Numbered from the stretch's first letter, positions 1 to 9,397 are shown. The stretch: DNA of 64,000 nucleotides from Pseudarthrobacter sulfonivorans (GCF_014712225.1 NZ_JACXBW010000001.1:62001-126000), one strand, 5' to 3'. Program-made: numbers and translations. Notes: generated by a model not told the origin, from the sequence alone.

Positions 1-344
1 AGACGATCCAGGAATTCCCACATGCGGTCTCCACGCAGAGTTGCGTGTGCGCCGATGGGCATGCCTTCGCGCAGCTTGAACTGTGCGATCGACTTGCGGG
101 CCTTGGTTACCTGCGGCTTCTGGCCGGTGATCAGGGTCAGATCGCGGACAGCGCCGTCGATCAGCTTGGAGTCCTTAGCGGCATCTCCAACACCCATGTT
201 CACAACGACCTTCACCAGGCGGGGAACCTGGTTGACGTTGGTGTACTTGAATTCCTCAACGAGCGTGCTCTTGATGGAATCGGCGTACTTTGTCTTCAGA
301 CGAGGAACGATCTTCGCTGCCGGAGTCTCGAGAGTCTCAGTCAT
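1..344 (-). CDS. rplE: 50S ribosomal protein L5, N-terminal part (cut by window edge)
   Basis: The first ~114 residues of L5, which binds 5S rRNA in the central protuberance of the large subunit. The reading frame starts [17 protein letters not shown] and contains typical L5 stretches such as [14 protein letters not shown] and [15 protein letters not shown]. The ATG shares one base with the rplX stop (TAATG), so translation is probably coupled. It is the third gene of the spc operon after rplN and rplX. The C-terminal part lies outside the window. Confidence 0.97.
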   Translation of the reverse strand, partial: MTETLETPAAKIVPRLKTKYADSIKSTLVEEFKYTNVNQVPRLVKVVVNMGVGDAAKDSKLIDGAVRDLTLITGQKPQVTKARKSIAQFKLREGMPIGAHATLRGDRMWEFLDR

Positions 345-703
345 TAGATGTCCTTCCCGGAGCTCTTGGCCACGCGTACACGCACTTCGCGCTTCACGCC
401 ATCGCGCTCAACGGTCTCGGTGCGGAAACCGACGCGGGTGGGCTTCTTGGTGGACGGGTCAACCAGAGCCACGTTGGAGATGTGGATCGAGGCTTCGACG
501 ACCTCGATGCCACCGGTCTTGGTGCCGCGCTGCGACTGACCGACCTTGGTGTGCTTGGTTACGCGGTTAATGCCTTCAACCAACACGCGGTTGGTCTCGG
601 GGAATACGCGCAGAACCTTGCCCTGCTTACCCTTGTCGCCGCCGCGCTCAGCCTTGGCGCCAGTGATGACCTGAACGAGGTCACCCTTTTTGATCTTAGC
701 CAT
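344..703 (-). CDS. rplX: 50S ribosomal protein L24
   Basis: L24 is an assembly-initiating large-subunit protein that binds 23S rRNA. The 119-aa product begins [21 protein letters not shown] motif lies near residues 6-33 and is followed by the [15 protein letters not shown] segment typical of L24. Length is slightly above the bacterial norm (~103), as is common in actinobacteria. It lies 3 bp after rplN and overlaps the rplE start by one base, so rplN-rplX-rplE form one transcription unit. Confidence 0.98.
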   Translation of the reverse strand: MAKIKKGDLVQVITGAKAERGGDKGKQGKVLRVFPETNRVLVEGINRVTKHTKVGQSQRGTKTGGIEVVEASIHISNVALVDPSTKKPTRVGFRTETVERDGVKREVRVRVAKSSGKDI

Positions 704-706
704 GGA

Positions 707-1075
707 CTAGAGCACCTCCGGAGCCAGAGAAACGATCTTCATGAACTTCTTGTCACGGAGTTCACGACCAACCGGTCCGAAGATACGGGTACCGCGGGGG
801 TCACCGTCAGCCTTCAGGATCACAGCTGCGTTCTCGTCAAACTTGATGTAGGAACCATCCGCACGGCGGCGTTCCTTCTTGGTACGGACGATGACTGCCT
901 TGACAACATCGCCCTTCTTTACGTTGCCGCCCGGAATTGCGTCCTTGACGGTAGCGACGATGACGTCGCCAATGCCTGCGTAGCGACGGCCAGATCCACC
1001 GAGAACGCGAATGGTAAGGATTTCCTTAGCACCCGTGTTGTCGGCGACCTTGAGTCGCGACTCCTGCTGAATCAC
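707..1075 (-). CDS. rplN: 50S ribosomal protein L14
   Basis: L14 lies at the subunit interface and contacts 16S rRNA (bridges B5/B8). The 122-aa protein starts with GTG ([17 protein letters not shown]) and carries the L14 signature around [18 protein letters not shown]. Length matches the family exactly. It is the first gene of the spc operon here. Upstream is a 935-bp gap holding its candidate promoter and tandem repeats rather than the usual short rpsQ-rplN spacer. An AAGGAG-type ribosome binding site lies just upstream. Confidence 0.98.
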   Translation of the reverse strand: MIQQESRLKVADNTGAKEILTIRVLGGSGRRYAGIGDVIVATVKDAIPGGNVKKGDVVKAVIVRTKKERRRADGSYIKFDENAAVILKADGDPRGTRIFGPVGRELRDKKFMKIVSLAPEVL

Positions 1076-1324
1076 TATTTACTCCTTGCGTCGCGCCGGT
1101 TCTCAGACCGAAAATCTTCCTACGGAATGAGCCTTGCGGAACGGTTGATCGGGGTGTCTCTTGACCTGCCTGGATTTTGCCAGACCAGGCCTAAACTCCC
1201 GTGCCAAAAACATTTGCTTCCCAGGCGGTTTCGGACAGGTCCGAAGCGCTAGGGGGCACTATGCCGTGGCACGATTGTTTACGAGGTTGATGTTGGCGCA
1301 CGAACGGCGCCATACAAACTCAAA
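1076..1324 (-). promoter_or_regulatory. Putative 5' leader of the rplN (spc) transcript
   Basis: About 245 nt separate the candidate -10 box at 1325-1330 from the rplN GTG and contain no reading frame. Two small hairpins are visible: a perfect 7-bp stem at 1230-1245 (TTCGGAC/GTCCGAA) and a 6-bp stem at 1168-1190 (GCCTGG/CCAGGC). An autoregulatory leader is possible for an r-protein operon, but I recognise no known family. Confidence 0.35.
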
Positions 1325-1330
1325 ATCTTA
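1325..1330 (-). promoter_or_regulatory. Candidate -10 box of the spc operon promoter
   Basis: On the minus strand the sequence reads TGC-TAAGAT, an extended -10 element. No good -35 is seen 16-18 bp upstream. The rpsL promoter has a closely similar TGC-TAGAAT. It lies downstream of the tandem repeats, so it would serve rplN alone. Confidence 0.4.
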
Positions 1331-1403
1331 GCACAGTTTGGGCCATCTCCCATATCACACCCCGGCAGTCCGTGCCCACTCCCCGGCTGCCTCACAGGGG
1401 AAC

Positions 1404-1925
1404 GCGCGACGGCGGCGCGCGCGGCACGCTTTCGGCCCGCCGCGGGTGCCGCTCCCCGTAAACCCGCGCCACCGCCGTCGGGCTCCTGCCCGCCCACCCT
1501 CCTCCCCCCGGACGCTCCCACTGCCGGACGCTCTATCACTTAATGCGGGTTTTCAACCAACGCTCTCTCACTCTCCTCAAGAAAGTGAGAGAGCGTACCC
1601 CGAAAACCTGCGTTAACTGAGAGAGCGTTCCAGACGGGGCGGACGACGGCGGCGCGCACGGCACGCTTTCGGCCCGCCGCGGGTGCCGCTCCCCACAAAC
1701 CCGCGCCACCGCCGTCGGGCTCCTGCCCGCCCACTCTCCGCCCCCCCGGACGTTCCCACTGCCGGACGCTCTATCACTTAATGCGGGTTTTCAACCGACG
1801 CTCTCTCACTCTCCTCAAGAAAGTGAGAGAGCGTACCCCGAAAACCTGCGTTAAGTGAGAGAGCGTTCCAGGCGGGGCGGACGACGGCGGCGCGCACGGC
1901 ACGCTTTCGGCCCACCGACGGTGCC
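1404..1925. repeat. Tandem repeat, about 2.2 copies of a ~237-bp unit with nested palindromes
   Basis: The string CACGCTTTCGG recurs at 1425, 1662 and 1900 (periods 237 and 238). Each complete unit contains a GC-rich part and a ~101-bp palindromic core (1528-1628 and 1766-1866). The core holds four copies of a 13-bp motif ACGCTCTMTCACT, two direct and two inverted. It can fold into one long hairpin: an outer stem of ~27 bp with two mismatches in the first copy, and an inner perfect 13-bp stem. The second copy repairs one of the outer-stem mismatches. There are no reading frames of note. It fills the gap between the S10 and spc operons. Confidence 0.95.
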
Positions 1926-1942
1926 ACTCCCCCGCAATGCGA

Positions 1943-1979
1943 GGAAACCCCCGCTCCCAAAAAGGGAACGGGGGTTTCC
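1943..1979 (-). terminator. Terminator of the S10 operon
   Basis: A 16-position stem with one mismatch (GGAAACCCCCG.../...CGGGGGTTTCC) and a 5-nt loop lies 31 bp downstream of the rpsQ stop. There is no long T tract, but the stem is very strong. It separates the S10 operon from the spc operon. Confidence 0.75.
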
Positions 1980-2010
1980 AGGGCAGGACCTGCAAGCAGG
2001 CTGCGGGGTG

Positions 2011-2319
2011 TTACTTGGCCTTTTCGAGGATCTCGACCAGGCGCCACCGCTTAGTAGCGGACAGCGGGCGGGTCTCGGCGAGGAGAACGAGGTCGCCGAT
2101 GCCGGCGCTGTTCTCTTCGTCGTGAGCCTTGATCTTGGTGTTGCGGCGGATGACCTTGCCGTAAAGGGCGTGCTTCACGCGGTCCTCAACCTGGACAACG
2201 ATGGTCTTTTCCATCTTGTCCGAGACCACGTAGCCGCGCTTCGTCTTACGGTCACCGCGCTCGGCAGCGGTAGCTGCCGCGGAAACAGTTTCCGTCACGT
2301 TCTCGTCCTTTTCAGTCAC
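2011..2319 (-). CDS. rpsQ: 30S ribosomal protein S17
   Basis: S17 is a primary 16S rRNA-binding protein. The 102-aa product has a ~20-residue N-terminal extension ([20 protein letters not shown]) before the conserved [16 protein letters not shown] core. The start is a GTG whose last bases overlap the rpmC stop (GTGA, 4 bp), which fixes the frame and suggests coupling. It is the last gene of the S10 operon and is followed by a strong terminator hairpin. Confidence 0.97.
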   Translation of the reverse strand: MTEKDENVTETVSAAATAAERGDRKTKRGYVVSDKMEKTIVVQVEDRVKHALYGKVIRRNTKIKAHDEENSAGIGDLVLLAETRPLSATKRWRLVEILEKAK

Positions 2320-2645
2320 TTGGCATCCTCCTCGGTCTCAACCGTTTCAGCCTTTTCGGCCTTCTTGGTTGCAGCCTTCTTGGACTTCTTCTCTTCCTTG
2401 GCTTCCACAACCGGTGCGGCAACCTCGGCACGAATGCCCAGCTCGCGCTCACGGAGAACGGTGTAGATGCGTGCGATGTCCTTCTTTACCGCGCGCAGAC
2501 GACCGTGGTTCTCCAGCTGACCGGTGGCGGACTGGAAACGCAGGTTGAACAGCTCTTCCTTAGCCTTACGGAGTTCTTCAACGAGGCGCTCGTTGTCGAA
2601 CGTGTCCAGCTGTGCGGATGCAAGTTCCTTGGATCCTACTGCCAT
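2316..2645 (-). CDS. rpmC: 50S ribosomal protein L29, with long charged C-terminal tail
   Basis: L29 sits near the polypeptide exit tunnel and contacts trigger factor and SRP. The core is residues 1 to ~75 ([20 protein letters not shown] is the family signature region). At 109 aa it is about 40 residues longer than typical L29. The excess is a Lys/Glu/Ala-rich C-terminal tail ([20 protein letters not shown]), probably disordered. It overlaps rpsQ by 4 bp and follows rplP by 2 bp. Confidence 0.97.
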   Translation of the reverse strand: MAVGSKELASAQLDTFDNERLVEELRKAKEELFNLRFQSATGQLENHGRLRAVKKDIARIYTVLRERELGIRAEVAAPVVEAKEEKKSKKAATKKAEKAETVETEEDAK

Positions 2646-2647
2646 TT

Positions 2648-3064
2648 CTATTCACCACCTTCGCGACGCAAAATGCGTGCCTTCAACGGGAGCTTGTGGA
2701 TTGCCAGGCGCAGGGCCTCGCGAGCTACCGATTCTTCGACGCCGGAGATCTCAAAGAGAACCCGTCCCGGCTTGACGTTAGCGACCCACCACTCCGGCGA
2801 ACCCTTACCGGAACCCATGCGGGTTTCGGCAGGCTTCTTCGTGATCGGACGGTCCGGGTAAATGTTGATCCAGACCTTGCCGCCACGCTTGATGTGGCGG
2901 GTCATCGCGATACGGGCAGACTCGATCTGACGGTTGGTTACGTATGCCGGGCTCAGGGCCTGGATACCGTACTCACCGAAGGAGACCTTGGTGCCGCCCG
3001 TAGCAGCGCCGGAACGACCCGGGTGGTGCTGCTTACGGTGCTTGACTCGACGTGGGATAAGCAT
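2648..3064 (-). CDS. rplP: 50S ribosomal protein L16
   Basis: L16 supports the A-site region of the 23S rRNA. The 138-aa protein starts [16 protein letters not shown] and has the family motif [19 protein letters not shown]. Length is normal. It lies directly after rpsC (no spacer) and 2 bp before rpmC in the S10 operon. Confidence 0.98.
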   Translation of the reverse strand: MLIPRRVKHRKQHHPGRSGAATGGTKVSFGEYGIQALSPAYVTNRQIESARIAMTRHIKRGGKVWINIYPDRPITKKPAETRMGSGKGSPEWWVANVKPGRVLFEISGVEESVAREALRLAIHKLPLKARILRREGGE

Positions 3065-3898
3065 TTAAGCCTGTCCTCCTTCTACTGCAGCGGGTGCAGC
3101 CTCAACTGCCGGAGCCTCGGCAGCCGGAGCTGCCTCTGCTGCCGGACGGTCGGTACGACGACGGCGGTCACCACGGTCAGCGCCACCCGGGCGGCCCGGG
3201 CGATCGCTGGGGCCGCGGCCGCGGGACGGAGCAGCAGCTGCCTGCTGAGCCAGTTCCTTGGCGGTGACGTCACCCTTGTAGATCCAGACCTTCACGCCGA
3301 TGCGGCCGAAGGTGGTCTTGGCCTCGTAGAAGCCGTAGTCGATGTTCGCGCGGAGGGTGTGCAGGGGCACACGGCCTTCGCGGTAGAACTCCGAGCGGGA
3401 CATTTCAGCGCCGCCCAGTCGACCGGAGCAGGCGATACGGATGCCCTTGGCACCTGCACGCTGCGCGGACTGCATGGCCTTCTTCATCGCACGGCGGAAA
3501 GCCACGCGGGAAGTCAGCTGCTCAGCAACGCCCTGGGCAACAAGCTGAGCTTCCATCTCGGGGTTCTTGACCTCGAGGATGTTCAGCTGAACCTGCTTGC
3601 CCGTGAGCTTCTCAAGCTCGCCGCGGATGCGGTCTGCTTCAGCGCCGCGGCGGCCGATAACGATGCCGGGACGTGCCGTGTGGATATCCACGCGGACACG
3701 GTCACGGGTGCGCTCGATCTCAACCTTGGCGATGCCGGCGCGCTCCATGCCCGTGGACATGAGCTGGCGGATACGGATGTCTTCGCGAACGAAGTCCTTG
3801 TACCGCTGTCCGGCCTTGGTGCTGTCAGCAAACCAGTGCGATACGTGATCGGTGGTGATGCCGAGTCGGAACCCGTGCGGGTTAACTTTCTGTCCCAC
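3065..3898 (-). CDS. rpsC: 30S ribosomal protein S3
   Basis: S3 lines the mRNA entry tunnel. The 277-aa protein starts [13 protein letters not shown], has a type-2 KH domain at roughly residues 39-107 ([19 protein letters not shown]) and the S3 C-terminal domain to about residue 210. The last ~60 residues are an Arg/Gly/Asp-rich then Ala/Pro/Glu-rich tail that is absent from E. coli S3 (233 aa) and is probably disordered. It abuts both rplV and rplP. Confidence 0.98.
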   Translation of the reverse strand: MGQKVNPHGFRLGITTDHVSHWFADSTKAGQRYKDFVREDIRIRQLMSTGMERAGIAKVEIERTRDRVRVDIHTARPGIVIGRRGAEADRIRGELEKLTGKQVQLNILEVKNPEMEAQLVAQGVAEQLTSRVAFRRAMKKAMQSAQRAGAKGIRIACSGRLGGAEMSRSEFYREGRVPLHTLRANIDYGFYEAKTTFGRIGVKVWIYKGDVTAKELAQQAAAAPSRGRGPSDRPGRPGGADRGDRRRRTDRPAAEAAPAAEAPAVEAAPAAVEGGQA

Positions 3899-4264
3899 TT
3901 AGCGAGCCTCCTCTTTCTCCGGGGTAGCGACTACCACGGTGATGTGGCTCGTGCGCTTCTTGATCTGAAATGCACGACCCTGGGCGCGCGGCTGGAACCG
4001 CTTCATGGTCGGGCCTTCATCAACAAACGCTTCGCTGATGATGAGGTCACCTTCGTCAAACGCAACGCCGTCGCGGTCCGCGAGGACCCGGGCGTTGGAG
4101 ATTGCCGACTGAACTACCTTGAATACCGGCTCTGAAGCTGCCTGCGGGGCAAACTTCAGAATTGCCAGAGCCTCATTCGCTTGCTTACCACGAACAAGGT
4201 TGACGACGCGCCGGGCCTTCATAGGCGTTACGCGGATGTGACGCGCAATTGCCTTGGCTTCCAT
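3899..4264 (-). CDS. rplV: 50S ribosomal protein L22
   Basis: L22 has a globular part and a beta-hairpin that lines the exit tunnel. The 121-aa product starts [26 protein letters not shown] and ends with the hairpin and [16 protein letters not shown], as expected for the family. It sits between rpsS and rpsC in the usual order. Confidence 0.98.
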   Translation of the reverse strand: MEAKAIARHIRVTPMKARRVVNLVRGKQANEALAILKFAPQAASEPVFKVVQSAISNARVLADRDGVAFDEGDLIISEAFVDEGPTMKRFQPRAQGRAFQIKKRTSHITVVVATPEKEEAR

Positions 4265-4302
4265 TGCTTTCCTTCTCTCGTCTTTGACGTAAGTGCAGGC
4301 GC

Positions 4303-4584
4303 CTAGCGGCGCTTGCCCTTACGGTCGTCCTTGACATGGCCGCGGAATGTCCGCGTGGGAGCGAATTCGCCGAGCTTGTGCCCGACCATCGACTCAGTGA
4401 CAAACACCGGAATGTGCTTGCGTCCGTCGTGTACGGCGATCGTGTGCCCGAGCATGTCGGGGATGATCATCGAACGGCGGGACCAGGTCTTAATGACGTT
4501 CTTGGTGCCCTTTTCGTTTTCCCTGTCCACCTTCACAAAGAGGTGCTGGTCAACGAAAGGACCTTTTTTCAGGCTGCGTGGCAT
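4303..4584 (-). CDS. rpsS: 30S ribosomal protein S19
   Basis: S19 forms a complex with S13 in the 30S head. The 93-aa product starts [15 protein letters not shown] and has the conserved [16 protein letters not shown] and [16 protein letters not shown] segments. Its start is 12 bp after the rplB stop, and 38 bp separate it from rplV. Confidence 0.98.
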   Translation of the reverse strand: MPRSLKKGPFVDQHLFVKVDRENEKGTKNVIKTWSRRSMIIPDMLGHTIAVHDGRKHIPVFVTESMVGHKLGEFAPTRTFRGHVKDDRKGKRR

Positions 4585-4596
4585 GTGTCCAGGCTC

Positions 4597-5436
4597 CTAT
4601 CGCTTGTTCTTGCCAGTACGACGACGACGCACAATAAGCTTGTCGCTCTCTTTGTTCGGGCGGCGGGTGCGGCCCTCACGCTTACCGTTCGGGTTGACGG
4701 GGTGACGTCCACCGGACGTCTTACCCTCGCCACCACCGTGCGGGTGGTCAACCGGGTTCATGGCGACACCACGGACGGTCGGGCGAACGCCCTTCCACCG
4801 CATACGGCCGGCCTTGCCCCAGTTGATGTTCGACTGCTCGGCGTTGCCGACCTCGCCGATGGTTGCGCGGCAGCGCACATCAACGTTGCGGATTTCGCCG
4901 GAAGGCAGACGCAGCTGGGCGAAGCGGCCTTCCTTGGCAACAAGCTGGATCGATGCGCCGGCGGAGCGGCCCATCTTGGCGCCGCCACCCGGGCGCAGTT
5001 CGACTGCGTGGATTACGGTACCGACCGGGATGTTGAGCAGGGGCAGGTTGTTACCGGGCTTGATGTCAGCACCGGCACCTGCCTCTACGACGTCACCCTG
5101 GGACAGCTTGTTCGGGGCGATGATGTAACGCTTGGTGCCATCAACGTAGTGCAGGAGGGCGATGCGAGCCGTGCGGTTCGGATCGTACTCGATTTCGGCA
5201 ACGCGGGCGTTGACGCCGTCCTTGTCGTGGCGACGGAAGTCGATCAGACGGTACTGGCGCTTGTGGCCACCACCCTTGTGACGGGTCGTGATCTTACCGG
5301 TGTTGTTACGGCCGCCCTTTTTGGGCAACGGACGTACCAACGACTTTTCCGGAGTCGACCGCGTGATTTCGGTGAAGTCCGCTACGCTCGAGCCACGACG
5401 GCCCGGGGTAGTCGGCTTGTATTTACGGATTCCCAT
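4597..5436 (-). CDS. rplB: 50S ribosomal protein L2
   Basis: L2 is needed for subunit association and peptidyl transfer. The 279-aa protein has [13 protein letters not shown] ([13 protein letters not shown]) and [11 protein letters not shown] motifs; the latter contains the His essential for peptidyl transferase in E. coli L2. Length is normal. It is the fifth gene of the S10 operon. Confidence 0.98.
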   Translation of the reverse strand: MGIRKYKPTTPGRRGSSVADFTEITRSTPEKSLVRPLPKKGGRNNTGKITTRHKGGGHKRQYRLIDFRRHDKDGVNARVAEIEYDPNRTARIALLHYVDGTKRYIIAPNKLSQGDVVEAGAGADIKPGNNLPLLNIPVGTVIHAVELRPGGGAKMGRSAGASIQLVAKEGRFAQLRLPSGEIRNVDVRCRATIGEVGNAEQSNINWGKAGRMRWKGVRPTVRGVAMNPVDHPHGGGEGKTSGGRHPVNPNGKREGRTRRPNKESDKLIVRRRRTGKNKR

Positions 5437-5465
5437 AATTTATTTCCTCGTTAAAGTGGTCTCCG

Positions 5466-5771
5466 CTACGAGAGCGGACCGCCGAAGATGTCGATGGTGC
5501 CTTCTTTGAGGCTCACAATTGCACGCTTGGTGTTCTTGCGGGTACCCCATCCGAATTTGGTGCGCTTGCGCTTACCGGCACGGTTGATGGTGTTGATCGA
5601 TTCGACCTTGACGGAGAAAATCTTCTCCACGGCCAGCTTGATCTCGGTCTTGTTCGAGCGGGGGTCCACCAGGAAGGTGTACTTGCCCTCATCGATCAGG
5701 CCGTAGCTTTTTTCCGATACGACGGGTGCAAGCACGACGTCGCGCGGGTCTTTGATGGTGGCTGCACTCAC
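5466..5771 (-). CDS. rplW: 50S ribosomal protein L23
   Basis: L23 is the trigger-factor and SRP docking site at the tunnel exit. The 101-aa product has [21 protein letters not shown] near the N-terminus, typical of L23. It starts at a GTG that overlaps the rplD stop by 4 bp (GTGA), indicating coupling. Confidence 0.98.
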   Translation of the reverse strand: MSAATIKDPRDVVLAPVVSEKSYGLIDEGKYTFLVDPRSNKTEIKLAVEKIFSVKVESINTINRAGKRKRTKFGWGTRKNTKRAIVSLKEGTIDIFGGPLS

Positions 5772-6391
5772 TTGGCATCCTCCTCGTTCTTTGCCACTGC
5801 CTTGTCAGCAACGAATGCTTCGTAGGCAGCCTTGGTGAAGACAACGTCGTCAGAGACGAGTACGTCGTAGGTGTTCAGCTGGTCTGCGTACAGAACGTGA
5901 ACTCCGGCGAGGTTGCGCACGGAAAGTGCTGCAACATCGTTGGCGCGCTCGATGACAACCAGCAGGTTCTTGCGCTCGGAAACTCCGCGCAGCGTTGCCA
6001 GTGCGGTCTTGACGGACGGCTTGGTGCCCTCCACCAGTTCAGCAACAACGTGGATGCGACCGTTGCGTGCCCGGTCAGACAGTGCGCCGCGCAGTGCAGC
6101 AGCAATCATCTTCTTGGGGGTGCGCTGGCTGTAGTCACGCGGTGTGGGACCGTGGACAACGCCACCACCGGTCATGTGAGGAGCACGGATTGAACCCTGA
6201 CGGGCGCGGCCGGTGCCCTTCTGCTTGAACGGCTTGCGACCTGCACCGGAAACCTCGGCGCGGGTCTTGGTCTTGTGGGTACCCTGGCGAGCAGCAGCGA
6301 GCTGGGCAACGACGACCTGGTGCAGCAGCGGCACGTTGGTCTGAACGTCGAAGATCTCTGCGGGCAGGTCAACCTTGACAGTGCTAGTCAT
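5768..6391 (-). CDS. rplD: 50S ribosomal protein L4
   Basis: L4 has a globular body and a loop into the exit tunnel. In E. coli it also represses the S10 operon. The 207-aa product has the extended loop region [15 protein letters not shown] typical of the family. It lies 4 bp after rplC and overlaps rplW by 4 bp. Confidence 0.98.
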   Translation of the reverse strand: MTSTVKVDLPAEIFDVQTNVPLLHQVVVAQLAAARQGTHKTKTRAEVSGAGRKPFKQKGTGRARQGSIRAPHMTGGGVVHGPTPRDYSQRTPKKMIAAALRGALSDRARNGRIHVVAELVEGTKPSVKTALATLRGVSERKNLLVVIERANDVAALSVRNLAGVHVLYADQLNTYDVLVSDDVVFTKAAYEAFVADKAVAKNEEDAK

Positions 6392-6395
6392 TGAA

Positions 6396-7046
6396 CTAGG
6401 CTCCCTTCACGGCGGTGCGTACGAGTACGACCTGGCCGCGGGCGCCGGGGACGGCACCCTTGATCAGGAGCAGCGACTTCTCGACGTCAACTGCGTGAAC
6501 CGTGAGGTTCAGCGTGGTGTGACGAACGGCGCCCATGCGGCCGGCCATTTTCATGCCCTTGAAGACGCGGCTCGGGGTGGATGCGCCACCGATTGAACCG
6601 GGCTTACGGTGGTTCTTGTGGGCACCGTGGGAAGCTCCAACGCCGTGGAAGCCGTGACGCTTCATAACACCGGCGAAGCCCTTACCCTTGGTGGTGCCAA
6701 TAACGTCGATCTTCTGGCCGGCTTCGAAGAGCTCAACAGAAAGCTCCTGGCCCAGCTCGTAAGTGTCAGCATCTGCAGTGCGCAGTTCGACGACGTGGCG
6801 GCGAGGCGTGACGCCTGCCTTTTCAAAGTGACCAGCCAGCGGCTTGGTGACCTTGCGGGGATCGATCTGGCCGTAGCCGATCTGTACAGCGACGTAGCCA
6901 TCAGTGTCTGCGTTGCGCAGCTGGGTGATGACATTCGAATCTGCCTGGACCACAGTGACGGGGATGAGCTTGTTGTTCTCGTCCCAGACCTGGGTCATGC
7001 CGAGCTTCGTGCCCAGCAGGCCCTTTACGTTACGGGTTGCGGTCAT
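6396..7046 (-). CDS. rplC: 50S ribosomal protein L3
   Basis: L3 is an early-assembling protein near the peptidyl transferase centre. The 216-aa product starts [21 protein letters not shown] and includes the L3 signature around [14 protein letters not shown] and [15 protein letters not shown]. It follows rpsJ by 17 bp. Confidence 0.98.
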   Translation of the reverse strand: MTATRNVKGLLGTKLGMTQVWDENNKLIPVTVVQADSNVITQLRNADTDGYVAVQIGYGQIDPRKVTKPLAGHFEKAGVTPRRHVVELRTADADTYELGQELSVELFEAGQKIDVIGTTKGKGFAGVMKRHGFHGVGASHGAHKNHRKPGSIGGASTPSRVFKGMKMAGRMGAVRHTTLNLTVHAVDVEKSLLLIKGAVPGARGQVVLVRTAVKGA

Positions 7047-7063
7047 AGTCTCTCAGCACCTCC

Positions 7064-7372
7064 CTACAGCTTGATTTCGATGTTCACGTCGGCCGGCAGG
7101 TCGAGACGCATAAGCGAATCAACAGCCTTCGGCGTGGGATCGATGATGTCGATAAGACGCTTGTGCGTGCGCATTTCAAAGTGCTCGCGGCTGTCCTTGT
7201 ACTTGTGCGGAGAGCGGATTACGCAGTAGATGTTCTTCTCCGTAGGCAGCGGCACAGGGCCAACTACCGTTGCGCCTGCGCGCGTGACCGTCTCAACGAT
7301 CTTCCGGGCTGAAACGTCAATGACCTCGTGGTCGTATGACTTCAGCCGGATGCGGATTTTTTGTCCCGCCAT
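7064..7372 (-). CDS. rpsJ: 30S ribosomal protein S10
   Basis: S10 (NusE) is a 30S head protein and an antitermination factor. The ATG at 7372 gives the canonical start [19 protein letters not shown] and a 102-aa product of normal length. The frame is open further upstream, but those residues are unrelated to S10. It is the first gene of the S10 operon. AGAGAGTCAGGCGAC precedes the ATG as a modest ribosome binding site. Confidence 0.98.
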   Translation of the reverse strand: MAGQKIRIRLKSYDHEVIDVSARKIVETVTRAGATVVGPVPLPTEKNIYCVIRSPHKYKDSREHFEMRTHKRLIDIIDPTPKAVDSLMRLDLPADVNIEIKL

Positions 7373-7492
7373 GTCGCCTGACTCTCTTTCGTTAGTGCTG
7401 CTCTGAGTAGGGCTGCTCTGTTCACTATTCGTGTTGCATGTGGCTGCCGAAGCATTTGAAGTCTGAACTACCACCCGCCGCACAAGCTGAAT

Positions 7493-7697
7493 CCGGATAA
7501 ATCCGGGTTCCTCAACCTGCCGACGTAACCGACCCCCGCGGTCGGGCGTGTCGCGCTTAGCACGCATACAAATCCGCAGTTCCATGGGGAGTGGGTTATG
7601 TTTGGTCTTCCACTTGGACCCTGACACCCGGCATTATCCGGATCGGGACACGAAGAAGCGCTTGAACAACTCATCTAGTATGCCGGATATTATCCGG
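7493..7697. promoter_or_regulatory. Three CCGG-AT-CCGG palindromes between rpsJ and bgl
   Basis: This divergent gap of about 455 bp (7373-7827) contains no gene. It holds a 14-bp palindrome CCGGATAAATCCGG at 7493-7506, an imperfect version at 7628-7641, and a perfect 15-bp version CCGGATATTATCCGG at 7683-7697. They look like operator sites for either the glycosidase gene or rpsJ. A weak TGC-TAAGCG element at 7554-7559 on the minus strand could be part of the rpsJ promoter. Confidence 0.4.
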
Positions 7698-7722
7698 AGA
7701 AGCGAATCTGCCGGCCGCTCCC

Positions 7723-7786
7723 CCAACTGGGTAGCAGCAGATGCCGGTTTGAGGGTCCATAACGACATCTGCTGCTACCCAGTTGG
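7723..7786. repeat. Palindromic element, GTAGCAG family, copy 1
   Basis: A perfect 21-bp inverted repeat (7723-7743 and 7766-7786, arm CCAACTGGGTAGCAGCAGATG) surrounds a 22-bp loop. The loop still contains CATAACGA, which matches the inner arm of a second, almost perfect copy at 29126-29197. It lies just upstream of bgl. Confidence 0.9.
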
Positions 7787-7827
7787 AAGTCATTGCCTTC
7801 GTCAACTTCCGAATGGATGATGGGGGG

Positions 7828-9264
7828 ATGACCGTCGAAAATGACGTTTCCATTCAGGATTTGGCAGGTCGGCTGCCCCGCACCTTCACCCTGGGAGTAG
7901 CAGCCGCCGCTTTCCAGATCGAGGGCGGTCTGGCCGCCGGCGGCCGGGGCCCCTCCGGCTGGGATGCCTTCGTGGAGAAGCCGGGCGCCATCTGGGACGG
8001 CCACTCACCTGCGGTGGCCTGCGACCACTACCACCGCTCGGCCGAAGATGTCACGCTCATGCGGGAACTCGGCGTCGACTCCTACCGCTTTTCCATTTCC
8101 TGGCCGCGGATCCAGCCGGAGGGCCGCGGCGCGTTCAACACGCAGGGCCTGGACTTCTACGACCGCCTGATCGACCAGCTCCTTGAAGCGGGCATCTCCC
8201 CCATGGCCACTTTGTACCACTGGGATACGCCGCTGCCCCTAGAGCACGGCGGCGGCTGGATGAACAGGGTCACCGCGGAGCGGTTTGCTGAATACTCGGC
8301 CGCGGCCGGCAGGCGATTTGGTGACCGGGTGGACCAGTGGGTCACGCTCAATGAGCCGGCCTCGGTGGTGTTGAACGGCTACGCCCTAGGCACGCATGCG
8401 CCCGGACGTTACCTCCTCTTTGACGCCTTCCCCGCGGTGCACCACCAACTGCTTGCCCACGGCTTGGCCACTCAGGCGCTGCGTGCGGAGGGCGTCCGGG
8501 GCGGCATCGGTGTAACCAACCTACACTCCCCCGTCCGGCCGGCCTCCAGACGAATCAGGGACAGGGTTGTCGCCAAAGTATTCGACCTGATGTTGAACCG
8601 GATCTATGCCGATCCGATTCTCCTGGGCCGGTACCCCTCCTCGCTGAGGCTCGCGAAGCCGTGGCTGCGTTCCCTGCCCAGGATTTCCGACGCCGATCTG
8701 CGCACCATCCACCAGCCCGTGGACTTCTACGGCGTGAACTATTACCAGCCGGTAAAGGTGGCTGCCGGCCAGGGCACCGGCGACGACCTCACGGTGCCGG
8801 CAGAAGCGATGATCCGGATCCCGGCCCATCAGGTGCCGTTCGACGAGTACGGGACGACGGGCTTCGGCTGGCCAGTGGCTCCTGACCACCTGGGAATTTT
8901 GCTGCGCGAACTGAAGGACCGCTACCGGGACGCCTTGCCGCCGCTCTACATCACTGAAAGCGGCGCCAGCTTCCCGGAGCCGGAGCACGTGACGGGCCCC
9001 ATTGATGACCGTCAGCGGATCGACTACCTCGCGGGCCATCTGCACCACGCGCTGGAGGCAACAGCCCCCGGCGGCATCGCCGAAGATGTCGATCTTCGCG
9101 GCTACTATGTGTGGACTTTGATGGACAACTTTGAATGGGCTGCCGGATACTCACAGCGCTTCGGCCTGGTGCACGTGGATTTTGACACCCTGGAACGCAC
9201 CCCGAAGGAGTCGTTCTATTGGTACAGGGCGCTCAGCCGGGCCCGGAAACCGTTGGCTGACTGA
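7828..9264 (+). CDS. GH1 family beta-glucosidase
   Basis: Predicted to hydrolyse terminal beta-glucosides or related beta-glycosides in the cytoplasm; no signal peptide is seen. The product (~478 aa) has the GH1 N-terminal motif FTLGVAAAAFQIEGG, the acid/base motif TLNEP near residue 172 and the nucleophile motif YITESG (usually TENG). Length fits GH1. The ATG at 7828 was chosen because frames further upstream run into a palindromic repeat. A GATGAT hexamer ends 6 nt before this ATG, so a leaderless transcript is possible. It stands alone, divergent from rpsJ. Substrate cannot be told from sequence. Confidence 0.93.
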   Translation: MTVENDVSIQDLAGRLPRTFTLGVAAAAFQIEGGLAAGGRGPSGWDAFVEKPGAIWDGHSPAVACDHYHRSAEDVTLMRELGVDSYRFSISWPRIQPEGRGAFNTQGLDFYDRLIDQLLEAGISPMATLYHWDTPLPLEHGGGWMNRVTAERFAEYSAAAGRRFGDRVDQWVTLNEPASVVLNGYALGTHAPGRYLLFDAFPAVHHQLLAHGLATQALRAEGVRGGIGVTNLHSPVRPASRRIRDRVVAKVFDLMLNRIYADPILLGRYPSSLRLAKPWLRSLPRISDADLRTIHQPVDFYGVNYYQPVKVAAGQGTGDDLTVPAEAMIRIPAHQVPFDEYGTTGFGWPVAPDHLGILLRELKDRYRDALPPLYITESGASFPEPEHVTGPIDDRQRIDYLAGHLHHALEATAPGGIAEDVDLRGYYVWTLMDNFEWAAGYSQRFGLVHVDFDTLERTPKESFYWYRALSRARKPLAD

Positions 9265-9271
9265 GGCCCGG

Positions 9272-9397
9272 TTACTGGTTCTTGTTGGCGCGGTTAATGC
9301 GCTTGGCGCGGTCGATCTCGTTGCGGAAATACTTCTTGGCCCAGAACCCTCCGGCGACCACGGCAGCCACGATGATCAGAAAAATCAGCCATTCCAT
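9272..9397 (-). CDS. Small single-pass membrane peptide, 41 aa
   Basis: The frame begins MEWLIFLIIVAAVVAGGFW and continues with a basic tail (KKYFRNEIDRAKRINRANK). It has one transmembrane helix at residues 3-19. A strong GAGAGGAG ribosome binding site lies 7 nt before the ATG. The gene sits between bgl (convergent) and the stop of the large membrane protein gene on the same strand, 31 bp downstream of it. Function unknown; it may be an accessory peptide of that protein. Confidence 0.7.
   Translation of the reverse strand: MEWLIFLIIVAAVVAGGFWAKKYFRNEIDRAKRINRANKNQ

Noticed and set aside
1404..1925. CRISPR array
   Set aside because: The repeat period is 237 bp, the units are nearly identical along their whole length, there are no variable spacers and no cas genes.
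7783..7827. Upstream TTG start for the GH1 gene
   Set aside because: The TTG lies inside the right arm of a palindromic repeat and adds residues before the GH1 core without a ribosome binding site.
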